Shown: one piece after another, positions 1 to 10,500 of the stretch
Layout: each line of letters starts with the position of its first letter
How positions within the stretch are numbered: the stretch's first letter is position 1
Source of the DNA: a virus
Reading direction: 5' to 3' (one strand)
Length of the DNA stretch: 36,886 nt
Virus record (IMG/VR): IMGVR_UViG_3300021185_001380
Location: 1-36,886 of that record
The notes under the pieces: model-generated
What the model was told of the DNA's origin: nothing
The model's input: only the letters and a program-made list of their open reading frames with translations
Database searches by the model: none
Program-made: the position numbers and the translations under genes

Positions 1-2883
1 AGCGTCTTGGCGCTCTGAATAACTTAGTTTACCTGAATTTACGTCTTTTTCAATTTTATTAATTTCCTCTTGCAACGCCATCACATCAGATTTTTGAACT
101 TCAGTTTTACCTAATTCTAAAATTTTACCTGTTTCGTATATTTTTTGGTTTAGTTTTTCAACATCTTTACCTTCACTTAAAGCTTTATTTCTTTGTCTAA
201 CAAATTTATTGTTAAGCTTTTGAACAGTTGACTCAGCTACCCAATCCCATGTTTTCATTTTAGTACCACCTAAAAACGAAAATTGCATTAAGTTAATAGA
301 CCATCTAGTCATAGTTTCTGAGTTGTCTCCCCAAAATTCGTCCATAGAAGTTTTAAGAGATTTATCCCCTGTGAATTCTTTATAAAAAGCTTCTGATAAA
401 TGAGAAAGTTCTGAAGAACTAGCACCTCCCACTCCGGTTAGAACAATCTTTTCTAAGAATTTATTAGCAGGATTAGCCCAATCATATTTTGTATTAAATC
501 TAAATGGAACAAGTCTTTGCGTTAGTAGACCGCCTAAGTAAAAAGCGCCACCTGAGCCAAGAGTGTTCTCGCCCCGGGCTACCATTGAAAACTTTATTTC
601 CTCTTCACCAAATTTTAACATGTGAGCAGCAAATTTAGCAGCTCTAGGATTTTTCCCCCAATAGCTAGATTTCCAAGCACCCTGCGCCGCTTTACCTAAA
701 TTTTTACCCCCTGAAAATGCTGTTTTTATAAATCTACCAGTTCCTAATACATTGCCAACCCCTCCTGTTAAAGCGGTAGCAACACTAAATTCCCCTAAAA
801 CAGGCACGAATGCCCCTGCACTCTCGCTAAGTCTCATCATAAATCCTCTTTCAAAAGATTTTTTCATTGACTCTGTTTCTGGCAACCCTATTTTTCCAAG
901 TGTAAATCTTTGAGCATCTTTCTTTTCTCTTATAGTTTCCAATCCATCTCCAAATAAACCCCAAGAATTTTCTAATAGTTCATCAGTAAAAGCTCCAGCC
1001 ATATTTATAGCGGTATCTTCACCTTGTGTACCCGGATCCAGCCCTAGCACGTACATATCAGTAACTATAGGAAGCATCATTTTTGTGTCAGCATAATTCA
1101 TACTAAACCTAGAAAAGTCCCTATCGGTGTTAAAGCCTTCAGGTTTGCCATCTTTAAATTTAATTCTATCTATACTCCAATCTCCTTCATTGATAGCATT
1201 AGATATTTCTCTAAGCGTATAAGCTCTATACTCTCCATCTTTTTTACGCCGTTTTGAAAAACGTTCCCCGGACTTAGTGTAACCCAGGTATTCCAAATTA
1301 GTAGGTGAATCTTCTTCAAGTGTATCTGCAAATCCGGCTAACTGAGGATCTGATAATGGTGATGTAGTTTTAATATAATAAATTTCTTTGCCTTTTGCAG
1401 TGTATTTATTATTATCAATGCTAGTTAAAAGAAAATTGTTTTTTATAGTTTCACGATCATTCCATTGCGAAGCTCTATCTAAATTATATTTATATCTTTC
1501 ATTTTCAATAAGAAGAGTTTGCCCGTTACTTTTAGCAATTTCTACTTCCTGAGGAGTTAATATGTTATAATCAAGATCTGTTATAATAGGAGCCTCTGGA
1601 TCTTTTAATTTAAAGTTACCCTCACTATCATAATCAAAAGGCGTTTGATTACTGTAAGCCTCAATAGCTTTTTGTAATTGTTCTTTATAGTCGTTAATTT
1701 TTCTTACTTGCGTAGTATAATCAATAGCCCTCGCGTTAGGATCAATTGTTTTTAAATTAGTTTTTGCTTCTTCAAGTTTATTTTTCGCAACACCTAATTC
1801 TTTTCCGGCTTTAGGTAAATTATTAAGAGCTTCAGACTCATAAAGATTCATAACTGCTGTATACTTCTTATCTTCTTGCAGAATATTAATAGCTTCTTCA
1901 CTCTCGTCTAGCTCTTTATTTTTTAGCAGTTGCAACTTAGCATTATTATAATTAGAAGCCGCAAGCTCTGCTTGATATAAATTAAGTTGAGGCAGTGCTT
2001 TTTCCAAATATTTAGCCTGCTCTGAAAGATACTCAGGATTAAAAACTTCTTTATTAAAGGTGTTTACATCAGTAATATCATTTGTAGAAAATTCGGTATT
2101 GTTAAGAGCTAATTTTACTGCATAGTCTGTAGCTTCTTTCTGTTCGCGTAAATATTTTTTCTTTTCAGGTGTATCATCCTCATATTCTACATATTTGAAT
2201 CTAGTGGTTACATTACCTTTTCTATCGGTAATTACATTATTAGGTTCAAATACATTTAGCATTTCTCTTTTTGGCTCGGTTTCTGCATAAGCCTCCGCTG
2301 CACTTTCAAAACCGTTTTCTTTTGCTAAGCTATCATAATCTATCGTTACTTGACCGTCTGTAATTTCTCCGAATTCGTTTAGTCCTTCTAATTCAGCAAC
2401 ATAAGATTGAGGTCCTGCGCTGATATAAACGGGATCAAGTTCACCTCCCTCAACAACTGATTCTTCTACCTTTTGAACTTTGCCACCGAATTTTAAAGCG
2501 TAGTCATCAAATGACTTGGGATAATTTTCCGTATCAGCATAGTTTTGTACATAGTCATCCTCGTATATTATTGTACCGCTTTTAAATCTTATGTATCGTG
2601 AACCCGAAGAAGAGTCTTCCGATCGTGAGTCCGTATCTTGTGCTTGAGTCTTCGACACTACATCCGCACTCTCTGCAGCATCTGGTAGAAAAGGAGCTTT
2701 TGGTATAATACTTTTTTCTTCGGCGGCTTTTGTTTGTTCCTCCGTTTTAGGCCCGTCCAAACCTTCTTCATAATCAACATATTCAGCGGTTAATCCATTT
2801 TTTTCTGCTTCATCTAAAGCGGAAGAGACTTCGTCCCAATTTTTAAATGTTACTTTTTTATCGTCTATGATATATGTATACAT
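1..2883 (-). CDS. Very large internal virion-type protein, partial (C-terminus beyond left edge)
   Basis: The frame is open from an ATG at 2883 down to base 1, giving at least 961 residues with no stop. It starts 3 bases after the preceding gene's stop. The first ~250 residues are acidic and low-complexity; the next few hundred are rich in Glu, Lys and Asn and look helical. From about residue 660 there is a Gly/Ala-rich stretch with apolar segments (for example GEFSVATALTGGVGNVLG near residue 690), then more helical sequence. Position as last gene of the structural block, size and composition fit the large internal/ejection proteins of podoviruses (T7 gp15/gp16-like by position, or crAss-like cargo proteins). 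No enzymatic motif was recognised in the visible part; a lytic transglycosylase or protease domain could lie in the missing part. The role is inferred from synteny only. Confidence 0.8.
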   Translation of the reverse strand, partial: MYTYIIDDKKVTFKNWDEVSSALDEAEKNGLTAEYVDYEEGLDGPKTEEQTKAAEEKSIIPKAPFLPDAAESADVVSKTQAQDTDSRSEDSSSGSRYIRFKSGTIIYEDDYVQNYADTENYPKSFDDYALKFGGKVQKVEESVVEGGELDPVYISAGPQSYVAELEGLNEFGEITDGQVTIDYDSLAKENGFESAAEAYAETEPKREMLNVFEPNNVITDRKGNVTTRFKYVEYEDDTPEKKKYLREQKEATDYAVKLALNNTEFSTNDITDVNTFNKEVFNPEYLSEQAKYLEKALPQLNLYQAELAASNYNNAKLQLLKNKELDESEEAINILQEDKKYTAVMNLYESEALNNLPKAGKELGVAKNKLEEAKTNLKTIDPNARAIDYTTQVRKINDYKEQLQKAIEAYSNQTPFDYDSEGNFKLKDPEAPIITDLDYNILTPQEVEIAKSNGQTLLIENERYKYNLDRASQWNDRETIKNNFLLTSIDNNKYTAKGKEIYYIKTTSPLSDPQLAGFADTLEEDSPTNLEYLGYTKSGERFSKRRKKDGEYRAYTLREISNAINEGDWSIDRIKFKDGKPEGFNTDRDFSRFSMNYADTKMMLPIVTDMYVLGLDPGTQGEDTAINMAGAFTDELLENSWGLFGDGLETIREKKDAQRFTLGKIGLPETESMKKSFERGFMMRLSESAGAFVPVLGEFSVATALTGGVGNVLGTGRFIKTAFSGGKNLGKAAQGAWKSSYWGKNPRAAKFAAHMLKFGEEEIKFSMVARGENTLGSGGAFYLGGLLTQRLVPFRFNTKYDWANPANKFLEKIVLTGVGGASSSELSHLSEAFYKEFTGDKSLKTSMDEFWGDNSETMTRWSINLMQFSFLGGTKMKTWDWVAESTVQKLNNKFVRQRNKALSEGKDVEKLNQKIYETGKILELGKTEVQKSDVMALQEEINKIEKDVNSGKLSYSERQDA

Positions 2884-2886
2884 AAG

Positions 2887-4452
2887 TTAATTTTTATTTT
2901 TATTGAGTGCATTATATTTTTGTACAATTTTTTTAGCTTCAGCATTAGCATACCCAAGCTTTTTATATCCAGCCTTTGCTATTAGCTCTCCTATTTTAGC
3001 GGCGTCATTATAGGGTATATCTATTTCAACATAGGTATTATCTGTCACTCCTGCTTGTTTAACTGTATTAGTTTTAATAGTAAGAGAGTTAGGTCCATAT
3101 TGAACATCTTCTATAGTGTGTTTACCATAAGTACTTGCTAGGCTAACAATTTCTTTCACGGCATTTCCAAAAGTTTCTTTTGTAGATTTATCTAATTGAG
3201 TATTTATGTTATTAGAAAATTCATTATAAGCCGCAAGAGTTTGTTCTGCCGCACTTGGAGTATCAGAAGACTCAGGAGATTCAGGAGAATAAGAGCTAGT
3301 GACTCTGTAATACCTTCCTTCTGAATCTTTTTTAATACGTGTGGTTTCCCACGTTTTATTAGTACTTCTTTCAATAGCCTCCTTTTTCATCTCATCAGTC
3401 ATGTCTTCTGCCAACCACTGATCGGCTCCTATAGGCCCCACTGAATCATAAATATTAAGATCAATTAATGCTCTACTTAAAGCTTGTTTATTAGTTGCAG
3501 CTGCATAAGTAACTTTTGAAAAAGTTGTATCTGTTAATCTTTCTCTAGCCTGTTGTATACTTAATTTATTTAAGTATTGCCTATTTTCAATAATTTCTTC
3601 TCCCTTATCATTTACAGCGGAAACTTTTGATTTATCTTGAAAATCTTTTTTATTTTCAAAACCGTTTTCCATTATAGTTTTTTCATCTTGCTCCATGGTA
3701 AGATTATTTAAAAAATTACCTTTTTTATCATACAATGCTTCAGACTGCTCTTCCATAAGTTCCACTTGTACGCTTGGAAATGTTACAACGTAGCCCCCCT
3801 CTCTTAAACTTGCCGTGTAGTCATCCCAAGTTTTTTCGTAGGAATTGCCATCGGAATCTGTGGCTTTAACATATTGTTGAACTTTACCATCAACTATTTT
3901 TTTAGGATATTCAATAGAAAAACCTTCCGCACTTTTAAGGCCAAAATGAAAAGCTCTATTAGCGGCAATACTCCCATTTTCATCCTCTTTTATATACTGT
4001 CCATTTCCTGCTTCTAAAGGATTTTCTATATTAGATGTTCCCGCATATCCTAGTGTTAATTCTATGCCTGAATTTAGTTTATCCATTTCTCCCTGAGCAT
4101 AGGTAATTGTATTCTCATCTTCCGAAGTTGAAGTTCCCTGTACTCCCCTTACTTTAGCCTCACCACTAATGTCTCCATAATATTTAAGCGTATATTTGAG
4201 TCCATCTATATTACCGCTTAGTTTTGCAAGATTTTTATTAGTTGTACTACTATCCGCCGCTTTCTGTCTAGCTATTTTCATGCTATCTTTTCGGAACTGC
4301 TTATCTTCTGCAATTTTTCTTTTTCTTTCAGCTTCCCGTTTAGCTCCTAAAGTTTGTATTCCCTTAGCAATAGAACTTGTTGCTTGACTAATTCCTTTAG
4401 CTAAAATCTCGCCAGACCTGTCTTGTATTATTTGTGGATTTCTATAACTCAT
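2887..4452 (-). CDS. Putative internal virion/structural protein, 521 aa
   Basis: I choose the ATG at 4452 (MSYRNPQIIQ). It follows the upstream stop by one base and has an A-rich leader, whereas the in-frame ATG at 4473 lies inside the upstream gene and adds 7 residues. Residues ~10-75 are a basic helical segment rich in Ala, Lys and Arg (KREAERKRKIAEDKQFRK). The middle is mixed and acidic, including GEIIENRQYLNKLSIQQARE. The C-terminus ends in Lys/Asn-rich helix. No known fold recognised. It lies between a gp14-like protein and a giant internal protein, in one tightly packed operon, so an internal/ejection role is likely. It could instead be a tail accessory protein. Confidence 0.75.
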   Translation of the reverse strand: MSYRNPQIIQDRSGEILAKGISQATSSIAKGIQTLGAKREAERKRKIAEDKQFRKDSMKIARQKAADSSTTNKNLAKLSGNIDGLKYTLKYYGDISGEAKVRGVQGTSTSEDENTITYAQGEMDKLNSGIELTLGYAGTSNIENPLEAGNGQYIKEDENGSIAANRAFHFGLKSAEGFSIEYPKKIVDGKVQQYVKATDSDGNSYEKTWDDYTASLREGGYVVTFPSVQVELMEEQSEALYDKKGNFLNNLTMEQDEKTIMENGFENKKDFQDKSKVSAVNDKGEEIIENRQYLNKLSIQQARERLTDTTFSKVTYAAATNKQALSRALIDLNIYDSVGPIGADQWLAEDMTDEMKKEAIERSTNKTWETTRIKKDSEGRYYRVTSSYSPESPESSDTPSAAEQTLAAYNEFSNNINTQLDKSTKETFGNAVKEIVSLASTYGKHTIEDVQYGPNSLTIKTNTVKQAGVTDNTYVEIDIPYNDAAKIGELIAKAGYKKLGYANAEAKKIVQKYNALNKNKN

Positions 4453-4453
4453 T

Positions 4454-5518
4454 TTATATTTTTTTGAATTCAACGTCTATAATAGAATAGTCTACCCTAT
4501 CAAATCCATCAGCTCCCTTAATTACTGCGTCTTTAGGTATTTCATCGGACATAACCCCCTGGTAAGTGCCTTCTCCGTAAGATTTATCTATATATTCAAA
4601 TGAATATATATTTAATCCGTTAGATGATTTACCTATTTTTTTAATGTTCTTTTTTAATCTTCTGTCACTACCTGTTCCCATGCTTCCCATGTTGCTCACT
4701 CCTGAAGGTTGGGTTGAACTCGTATCCTGTACCACAGTTGTTGCTGCAGGAGGTGTAACTGAAGTTATTGGTGTTTCGTTGCCTCCACCAAATCCTCCAG
4801 CTCCAATCACCGCTCCAGCAATATCACCAACACCGCCTATCATAGCTGCTGTGTTAGCCGCTTGTGCCGCATTAGCATTAGCTATGTTTGCATTAGATTG
4901 CGAAAGCCCAGCCGCCATTCTGTCAAGAGTAGCTTGATCTCTTCCTTCTTGCGCTTGGAATTCAAAAGATTTACCTTGCGCTTGTGCCATTTGTGCTCTA
5001 CCTCCTTCAGATATCTGTATACTTTGTATTCTTGCTTTTTCAGCTAATTGTTTTGATTGTAACTCTGCTTCACCTTGTGCAGATAACTTTTCGTTTTGAG
5101 CTTCCTGTTTTTCAATGTCCGCTGCTACATCTTTTTTACTTCTTGCTGCGGCATTAGCTAAAGCAGTTGCTCCTCCTGCACTTGCTCCCGTTGATTGTAA
5201 AGTGTCTAAAGTTGCAGCTAATGCTAAATCTGTTTGTTCCATTTTTATTTCAGCAGCGCTAGTCGCAACCCCTAGGTTTGCATAAGGATTAGACATTTCC
5301 CCGCTAAGATCAGTTGCTAAACCGGCTAAAGACTTAACATCCGAGTAAGGATTAATAACAGCTTGTCTGTTTTGTTCAAAAGCTTTTATTGCACCATTTA
5401 TTCTATCTCTTTCGGCTTTAGCTTGCCTTGCTGCTTTTTTAGCCTTTCTGCCTCCAATAAATCCGCCGATTAAACTAGTTGCCGCTCCTATTCCGGCGGC
5501 TAATACTACTCCTGCCAT
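4454..5518 (-). CDS. Internal virion protein (gp14-like) with C-terminal S74-type auto-processing domain
   Basis: 354 residues. Residues 3-24 form an apolar Gly-rich segment (glycine-zipper type). Residues 25-220 are a long Ala/Gln-rich coiled-coil region, the layout of T7 gp14-like internal core proteins. Residues ~225-250 are a second Gly/Ala apolar stretch and ~250-283 a Thr/Ser/Pro linker. Residues 284-354 match the start of a Peptidase_S74 intramolecular chaperone domain. The motif SDRRLKKNI gives the Ser284/Lys289 pair (Ser-x4-Lys) that in characterised S74 domains performs self-cleavage. The domain is short (about 71 residues against about 100 in the fibre of this phage), so activity is uncertain. 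The start overlaps the cupin gene's end by 13 bases. S74 domains normally help trimeric fibres fold, so its presence here is unusual. Confidence 0.8.
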   Translation of the reverse strand: MAGVVLAAGIGAATSLIGGFIGGRKAKKAARQAKAERDRINGAIKAFEQNRQAVINPYSDVKSLAGLATDLSGEMSNPYANLGVATSAAEIKMEQTDLALAATLDTLQSTGASAGGATALANAAARSKKDVAADIEKQEAQNEKLSAQGEAELQSKQLAEKARIQSIQISEGGRAQMAQAQGKSFEFQAQEGRDQATLDRMAAGLSQSNANIANANAAQAANTAAMIGGVGDIAGAVIGAGGFGGGNETPITSVTPPAATTVVQDTSSTQPSGVSNMGSMGTGSDRRLKKNIKKIGKSSNGLNIYSFEYIDKSYGEGTYQGVMSDEIPKDAVIKGADGFDRVDYSIIDVEFKKI

Positions 5519-5970
5519 AACTTTTCTTTTTTATTATATTCTTCCATTGTAAAGGAAAAGAAATTATTCTCTACCTCTTCTATATTTCTTGTGTCCGTAG
5601 GATTAGCTATTATATTTATCCAAACGCAATCCTCTACACACTTAATTAATCTTTTAGTTCCTTTTAAGGAGTACGACCAACATGGAGCTATATGCTCTAC
5701 AGTTTCATTGTCAGCTTGCACTATAACTTTACCAGATAATAAAAACCAAAAATGATTTGTATGATGTATAGCACTTATAACCATGGTATCAGCTTTCATT
5801 TTCATTTGGCGCATGTACAGTCCGTTGGTAAAATTATTAGTTATTGGAAATTCTTCATTGTTAACTAAATTTTTACCATCCCCATACACTCCTTCTTCGT
5901 TGCTTTCTATAAGCACATTCTGTAATACTTCTAACTGTTTTATAAAATTAATTGATAATTCATTATTCAT
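5506..5970 (-). CDS. Cupin-fold protein, phage-associated, 154 aa
   Basis: Residues ~52-120 read as a single cupin barrel: MKADTMVISAIHHTNHFWFL, then LSGKVIV, then EHIAPCWSYSLKGTKRLIKC. The HHxxH cluster (His69, His70, His73) and the Gly-rich turn LSGKV are what one expects at cupin motif 1. The strand pattern ending VWINI is motif-2-like, but a clear second His was not found, so metal binding is uncertain. Residues 1-50 and the Lys/Glu-rich C-terminus are extensions. Small cupin-like proteins occur beside virion genes in marine podoviruses, but their function is unknown. Because it sits in the structural operon, a virion or assembly role is more likely than metabolism. Overlaps the next gene by 13 bases. 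Confidence 0.65.
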   Translation of the reverse strand: MNNELSINFIKQLEVLQNVLIESNEEGVYGDGKNLVNNEEFPITNNFTNGLYMRQMKMKADTMVISAIHHTNHFWFLLSGKVIVQADNETVEHIAPCWSYSLKGTKRLIKCVEDCVWINIIANPTDTRNIEEVENNFFSFTMEEYNKKEKLWQE

Positions 5971-5980
5971 TTAATTTGAT

Positions 5981-7561
5981 TTAAGATGATTGCACAAAAG
6001 TTGTGCTTACTGCAAATAATTCTCTTTTACCTGCATTTTTATTATTTATTTCCATTTTAATTTCTCCAAAAAATCCTTTTACCCCAGAAGAAGAAGATCC
6101 AAAAACAACCTCGCCACTTTGAGAAGGAGTACTGTTTACAATATCTGCATAGTATTTATCTTCTTTAGCTTTAAATCTGTTTATTAACAGAGCGTTTTGC
6201 ATTTGTTGTAGGCTAGTAACAAATACCGATTCCGTTACAGGCAAAGCTGTATCAGTATTGGTAGAAAAGCTTTCCATTCGCCAGCCATCAGATCCTTCGT
6301 AATTTATAGTTTGAAAGTTTTTAACTGTTGACGGGGCTCCATTAAACACAAAGGTTACATTGGAATTATATGTAATCCCATAAAACACAGATCTATCTGT
6401 TGTATTAGAAGCTAATGTATAATGTTTGTATAATTTTCCAGAGTTAGCCGTAAAATAATCATTATTTAAACTTATTAATTGATTAGGATTATAATCAAAG
6501 AAACTAGTCCACCCTTTTGCGGTATCATCAAAAGCTAAAGTATTGTTTTCAACTGTTGAACCTCTTGTACCTAAAACTTCCGATGTAATCGAAACTACAT
6601 ATTGCTTATTATGAGCGTCCCAACCTGCTTTAATTCCTCCTGATGTAGCAGTAGATAATTTGTCTCTAAAGTAATCAGTCATTCCATAATTTGATATTAC
6701 AGTAATGCCATCCATAGATAATCTGCAAACTACGTTTTGATCTTTATCTGTAAAGTATTTTCTGTAACCATTAACTGCAAAAGATTCTGGATCTTTACTA
6801 ATGCCATACTCTCCTCCAAACGCTACATTTTGTCCTATAACTAAGTTACGACTAGTAACACTAGCATTTCCTTCAGCTGAATATATAGCGTCTTTATCAA
6901 TTAAAGATTTACTTACTTTATTTTCTTGAAATATAATAAGGTTAGTGTCTTCTGCATATAATTTTTGTATAGACCCGTTAGCTGGATCTATAGTCCTTGT
7001 TATATCTTCACCTACACTAAACTGATTAGTTTGGTTTATACCAGTTCTAGAATTAAATATACCAGAATGTATTAACCCACTAAACTTATGTGATTGTTTA
7101 GGTTCGTCTTCCACTATATAAGCTTTAACGCCAAAATCTACAGATGTATTATTATATCCACCTCGTATTCTTGACTCTTCTATTAGCCAGTCACTTGCAG
7201 GGGTGGGGCTATAAGCTTGCGGTATGTTGTCAAAATTTATTATCTTACCAAAAACTATGGGGGTATTAGCTGTAACCGGAACGGAAGGAACTTCGGCTAC
7301 AGTAAAAGTAGTAACAGTTCCAGCCCCTCTGCTAATAATTGTAGTGGAAAACGTATAGTCGTTTCCGTTAAAAGTCCAGCTCATAGTTATTTCTTGCCCT
7401 ACATTAGCTTCCGTTTCTGTAACACCTGGGGACACTGTAAAAACAACACCAGATCGACTTTGAAATGTTATACCAGTTTTGCCAGGAGCAACATTAGCTA
7501 TAGTCTTGATTTTTTTTAACCAGAATGTATTAAAGTATTTAAGTTCTATATTTGCTGCCAT
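5981..7561 (-). CDS. Tail muzzle/nozzle-type structural protein, C-terminal partner
   Basis: 526 residues, almost all beta-strand in pattern. Residues ~20-105 look like a beta-sandwich insertion (TGITFQSRSGVVFTVSPG and on). From ~125 the protein has segments I associate with the long tail muzzle proteins of crAss-like and marine flavobacterial podoviruses: ESRIRGGYNNTSVDFGVKAY, KLYAEDTNLIIFQENKVS and YGMTDYFRDKL. It follows the 1548-residue beta-propeller protein by 2 bases. In related phages these regions may belong to one longer polypeptide, so the two genes could be a split muzzle. It is alternatively a separate ring or fibre-attachment protein. Expected in the tail, facing the cell surface. 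Confidence 0.65.
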   Translation of the reverse strand: MAANIELKYFNTFWLKKIKTIANVAPGKTGITFQSRSGVVFTVSPGVTETEANVGQEITMSWTFNGNDYTFSTTIISRGAGTVTTFTVAEVPSVPVTANTPIVFGKIINFDNIPQAYSPTPASDWLIEESRIRGGYNNTSVDFGVKAYIVEDEPKQSHKFSGLIHSGIFNSRTGINQTNQFSVGEDITRTIDPANGSIQKLYAEDTNLIIFQENKVSKSLIDKDAIYSAEGNASVTSRNLVIGQNVAFGGEYGISKDPESFAVNGYRKYFTDKDQNVVCRLSMDGITVISNYGMTDYFRDKLSTATSGGIKAGWDAHNKQYVVSITSEVLGTRGSTVENNTLAFDDTAKGWTSFFDYNPNQLISLNNDYFTANSGKLYKHYTLASNTTDRSVFYGITYNSNVTFVFNGAPSTVKNFQTINYEGSDGWRMESFSTNTDTALPVTESVFVTSLQQMQNALLINRFKAKEDKYYADIVNSTPSQSGEVVFGSSSSGVKGFFGEIKMEINNKNAGKRELFAVSTTFVQSS

Positions 7562-7563
7562 TG

Positions 7564-10500
7564 CTAATTATCTGTTTTTATTCGAGATGTACCTGCATAA
7601 TTTACGGGGTTTCCTCCGGTTAATATAGAAGCAGTACAAGAGGCATTAACTCCTGGATCAGTTAAATTTATTATTATTTTACCATCTAAGCTACTAAATC
7701 CTGCTGCAAAAGATAAAAACCCGACATTAGCAGAAAGATTAGACCAAGCTAGCGCTCCTATGTTAGGCGTATTACTTCTGTCAAGCCTAAAGTTTATATA
7801 TTCTGCAGAATCAGAAGCAGGTTTGTATACAGTTGATAAACTTGAATCAGTAAAAAACTGACCCACATACTCACCATAAGGAGTCTCAGCATATAAAACA
7901 TTGCTAGTAGATATAGTATCTGTAGTCAATGTGTTGCTTGATTCCGCAGATCTAAAGTATTTATAAGAACTTTGATTACCTCCGTTTTGCCCTTGCCAGG
8001 GTACACAAGCTGGATTATGTAAATCGTCTAACTGTACCCACCCTACCACAGCATTCTGCCCGTTAGTTCCGCTGATTTTTTCTAAATCTTTTATAATAAT
8101 AGCGTATTCTATAGGTTGCCCGTTAGACTCATTAGCAAAAGCTAAATAATTAATAGCTCTAACGTCAGATAACCATTTATTATTAGAGGCGGTGTTACCT
8201 GCTATGTTAAGAGTAAGTCCATAATTAGGTGTGTTCCATATAGGAGTATCTATTTGACTTGCTCCTATGTTATTGGTGAACCCCGCTTGATTATATTCTT
8301 GCAATCTTAAAACAGGGTTCCAGGTAGAATTTCCTTGAACTCTATAGTAATATTTAGTTGAACCAGAATTAAAGCTAGAACTAGAACTTGAATCAGCAAG
8401 TTGCTTAAAATTAGAACTAAGGGCTACTGTTCCTTGTTTGTGAGGCCCTGTTCCTAATCTATTAATACTTGTTATTCCTGAACCTATACCAGTAAAATCA
8501 CTAGTGTTTAACACACTATTGGCTATGTACCATATCCCGGAAACTTTGCCGCCAGATCCATTAGTAGTAGTTTTTATTGTACCAGCTGTATTTGCGGCGG
8601 GATCAAATATACAGTTAGAATTTTTTAATTCTGTATTAAGCTCTGCATAGCCTATAGTTATAGATGTAGTACGTGTTACACTACGTTGTTTATAATCATT
8701 AGACCCCGTTGACGGGAACGTAACGCCATTCGCATCTGTTACAGTAATGTCTACAGTATATGTTCCATTTGGATTACCTTCAAAATTACCATCACCTGCA
8801 ATCGCTTGTGTAATTTCACCATTATATTTATCCATTTCCCAATTATCTGGGTATGTGCCTCCGGTAATAGTATACTCAAGTTGAGATCTATTTTGTGCCG
8901 TGTAGCCACTACCATTTTTAGGATTTGCTGTTGCCCATTTTCCAGTAGCACCTAAAGCAGGAAGAATTATCCTTGTATCTTTTGTAGTGGGAAAGTTAGA
9001 TATTCGTGTGTATGTAGGAGCTATATTTTTTAAAGCACCAAAACCTTCTATTTGACCAGCTAGAGTCAGATCGCTAACATCACCGTCACTTGTAGTGACT
9101 CGTATAATAAACGAATAAACATCTAATGTACGACTGTCAGAACCGAATACCATTGGATTATCTCCTATATACCTTATTTTGTATTCTCCTGCATTGGAAC
9201 CTGTCCCTGAAAACAATTCAAATAACTCTACGCTATCACCGTTGCCGTTTGTTTGTGAAATTAATTCAGCCGTTGTAGGCGTTGAATAAACATCTCCTTC
9301 CACATTAACTGGTTCAAAAAACGATGTAGTTACAAAAGTTCCAGCAGCAGTAGTTTCATCAAAAACCCAAGTTACATCTTTAAATGAAGTAGCTCCCCCC
9401 GATCCGGAAAGAACATCCGCGTTTAAGTCTACAATTAAACCCTCACTAGCTGTTTCCCAATATATATCTAGCAATGACTCCACTGGTTCTGTTTCATAAA
9501 CCGCTAAATATGGTTCCATGTTTTCGGCTCCCGCCGGTAAATTAAGTGAACCGTTGGCTGCTATGTTTAAAGACGTTGCTCCTATAGGTTTATCAACTGT
9601 GGAAATTCTTGATATTAACGGATTTGTATCTATTTGATAAAAGGCTTTGTTTCCAATTCCTGGGCCTGTATTTATAGCAGCAGGTGGAGCCATAGAATAA
9701 CCATTAGATAAATCGGAGTACCCCATATTTACCTCTTTAGCTCTAGCTATAGCAGTCGATGTATGAGATATTGCAGTTTTACCCTCAGAATTAATTCTAG
9801 CATAATATTGGCTGTTGTAAGGTATTGAAGAATTCGCTCCGCTTGCAACCGTCATTATATTTGTTACTCTACCATACAATGTAACAGAGCTTCTATATTG
9901 TTTTTGATCAGGCCCTACATCCGCTAAATCTCTAGGTATTTTATTAATGTTATCATTAAATAATACTGCAAAAGCAGTAAGATTTGTTTCATCTGTAGGA
10001 AACAACCCATTATCAATTCCTCCCGCAACATTTGGGTTAGTTGGCATATTAGTAGCCCCGCTTTGGCCAGGATAGCCATTAAGTATTCCGGGCAAATATA
10101 CATTGTAATATTCTTGTTGTGTTTGTTTTACTACTATCTTATAACTATACCAACCTAAATCATTTATAGTATAAGCAAATTTTAAATCAGGGGTTCCTGA
10201 AGTTAAGTTATCGGCTCTAAGATAAACATCATTTACTCTACCTGTCGTAGTAATTGTGTAAGTTTGCCCACCTCCTGATGGACCAGTTCTATTCGTTACT
10301 TTAACAAAATCCTCATAAGCCCCCCTCATATAATCGCCTATATTAGGAATATGATTATTGTTAGGGAAAGGAGTACTGTTTAAAGAAAATGTATATGTAG
10401 AATCGTCAACAATTGTTGCGTTACCATTAATAGCAAATCCATCTCCTGTGCCAGTCCCTGCTTTTTGTTTTAAAGCATATAATCCAGGAGTACCTTCTGC

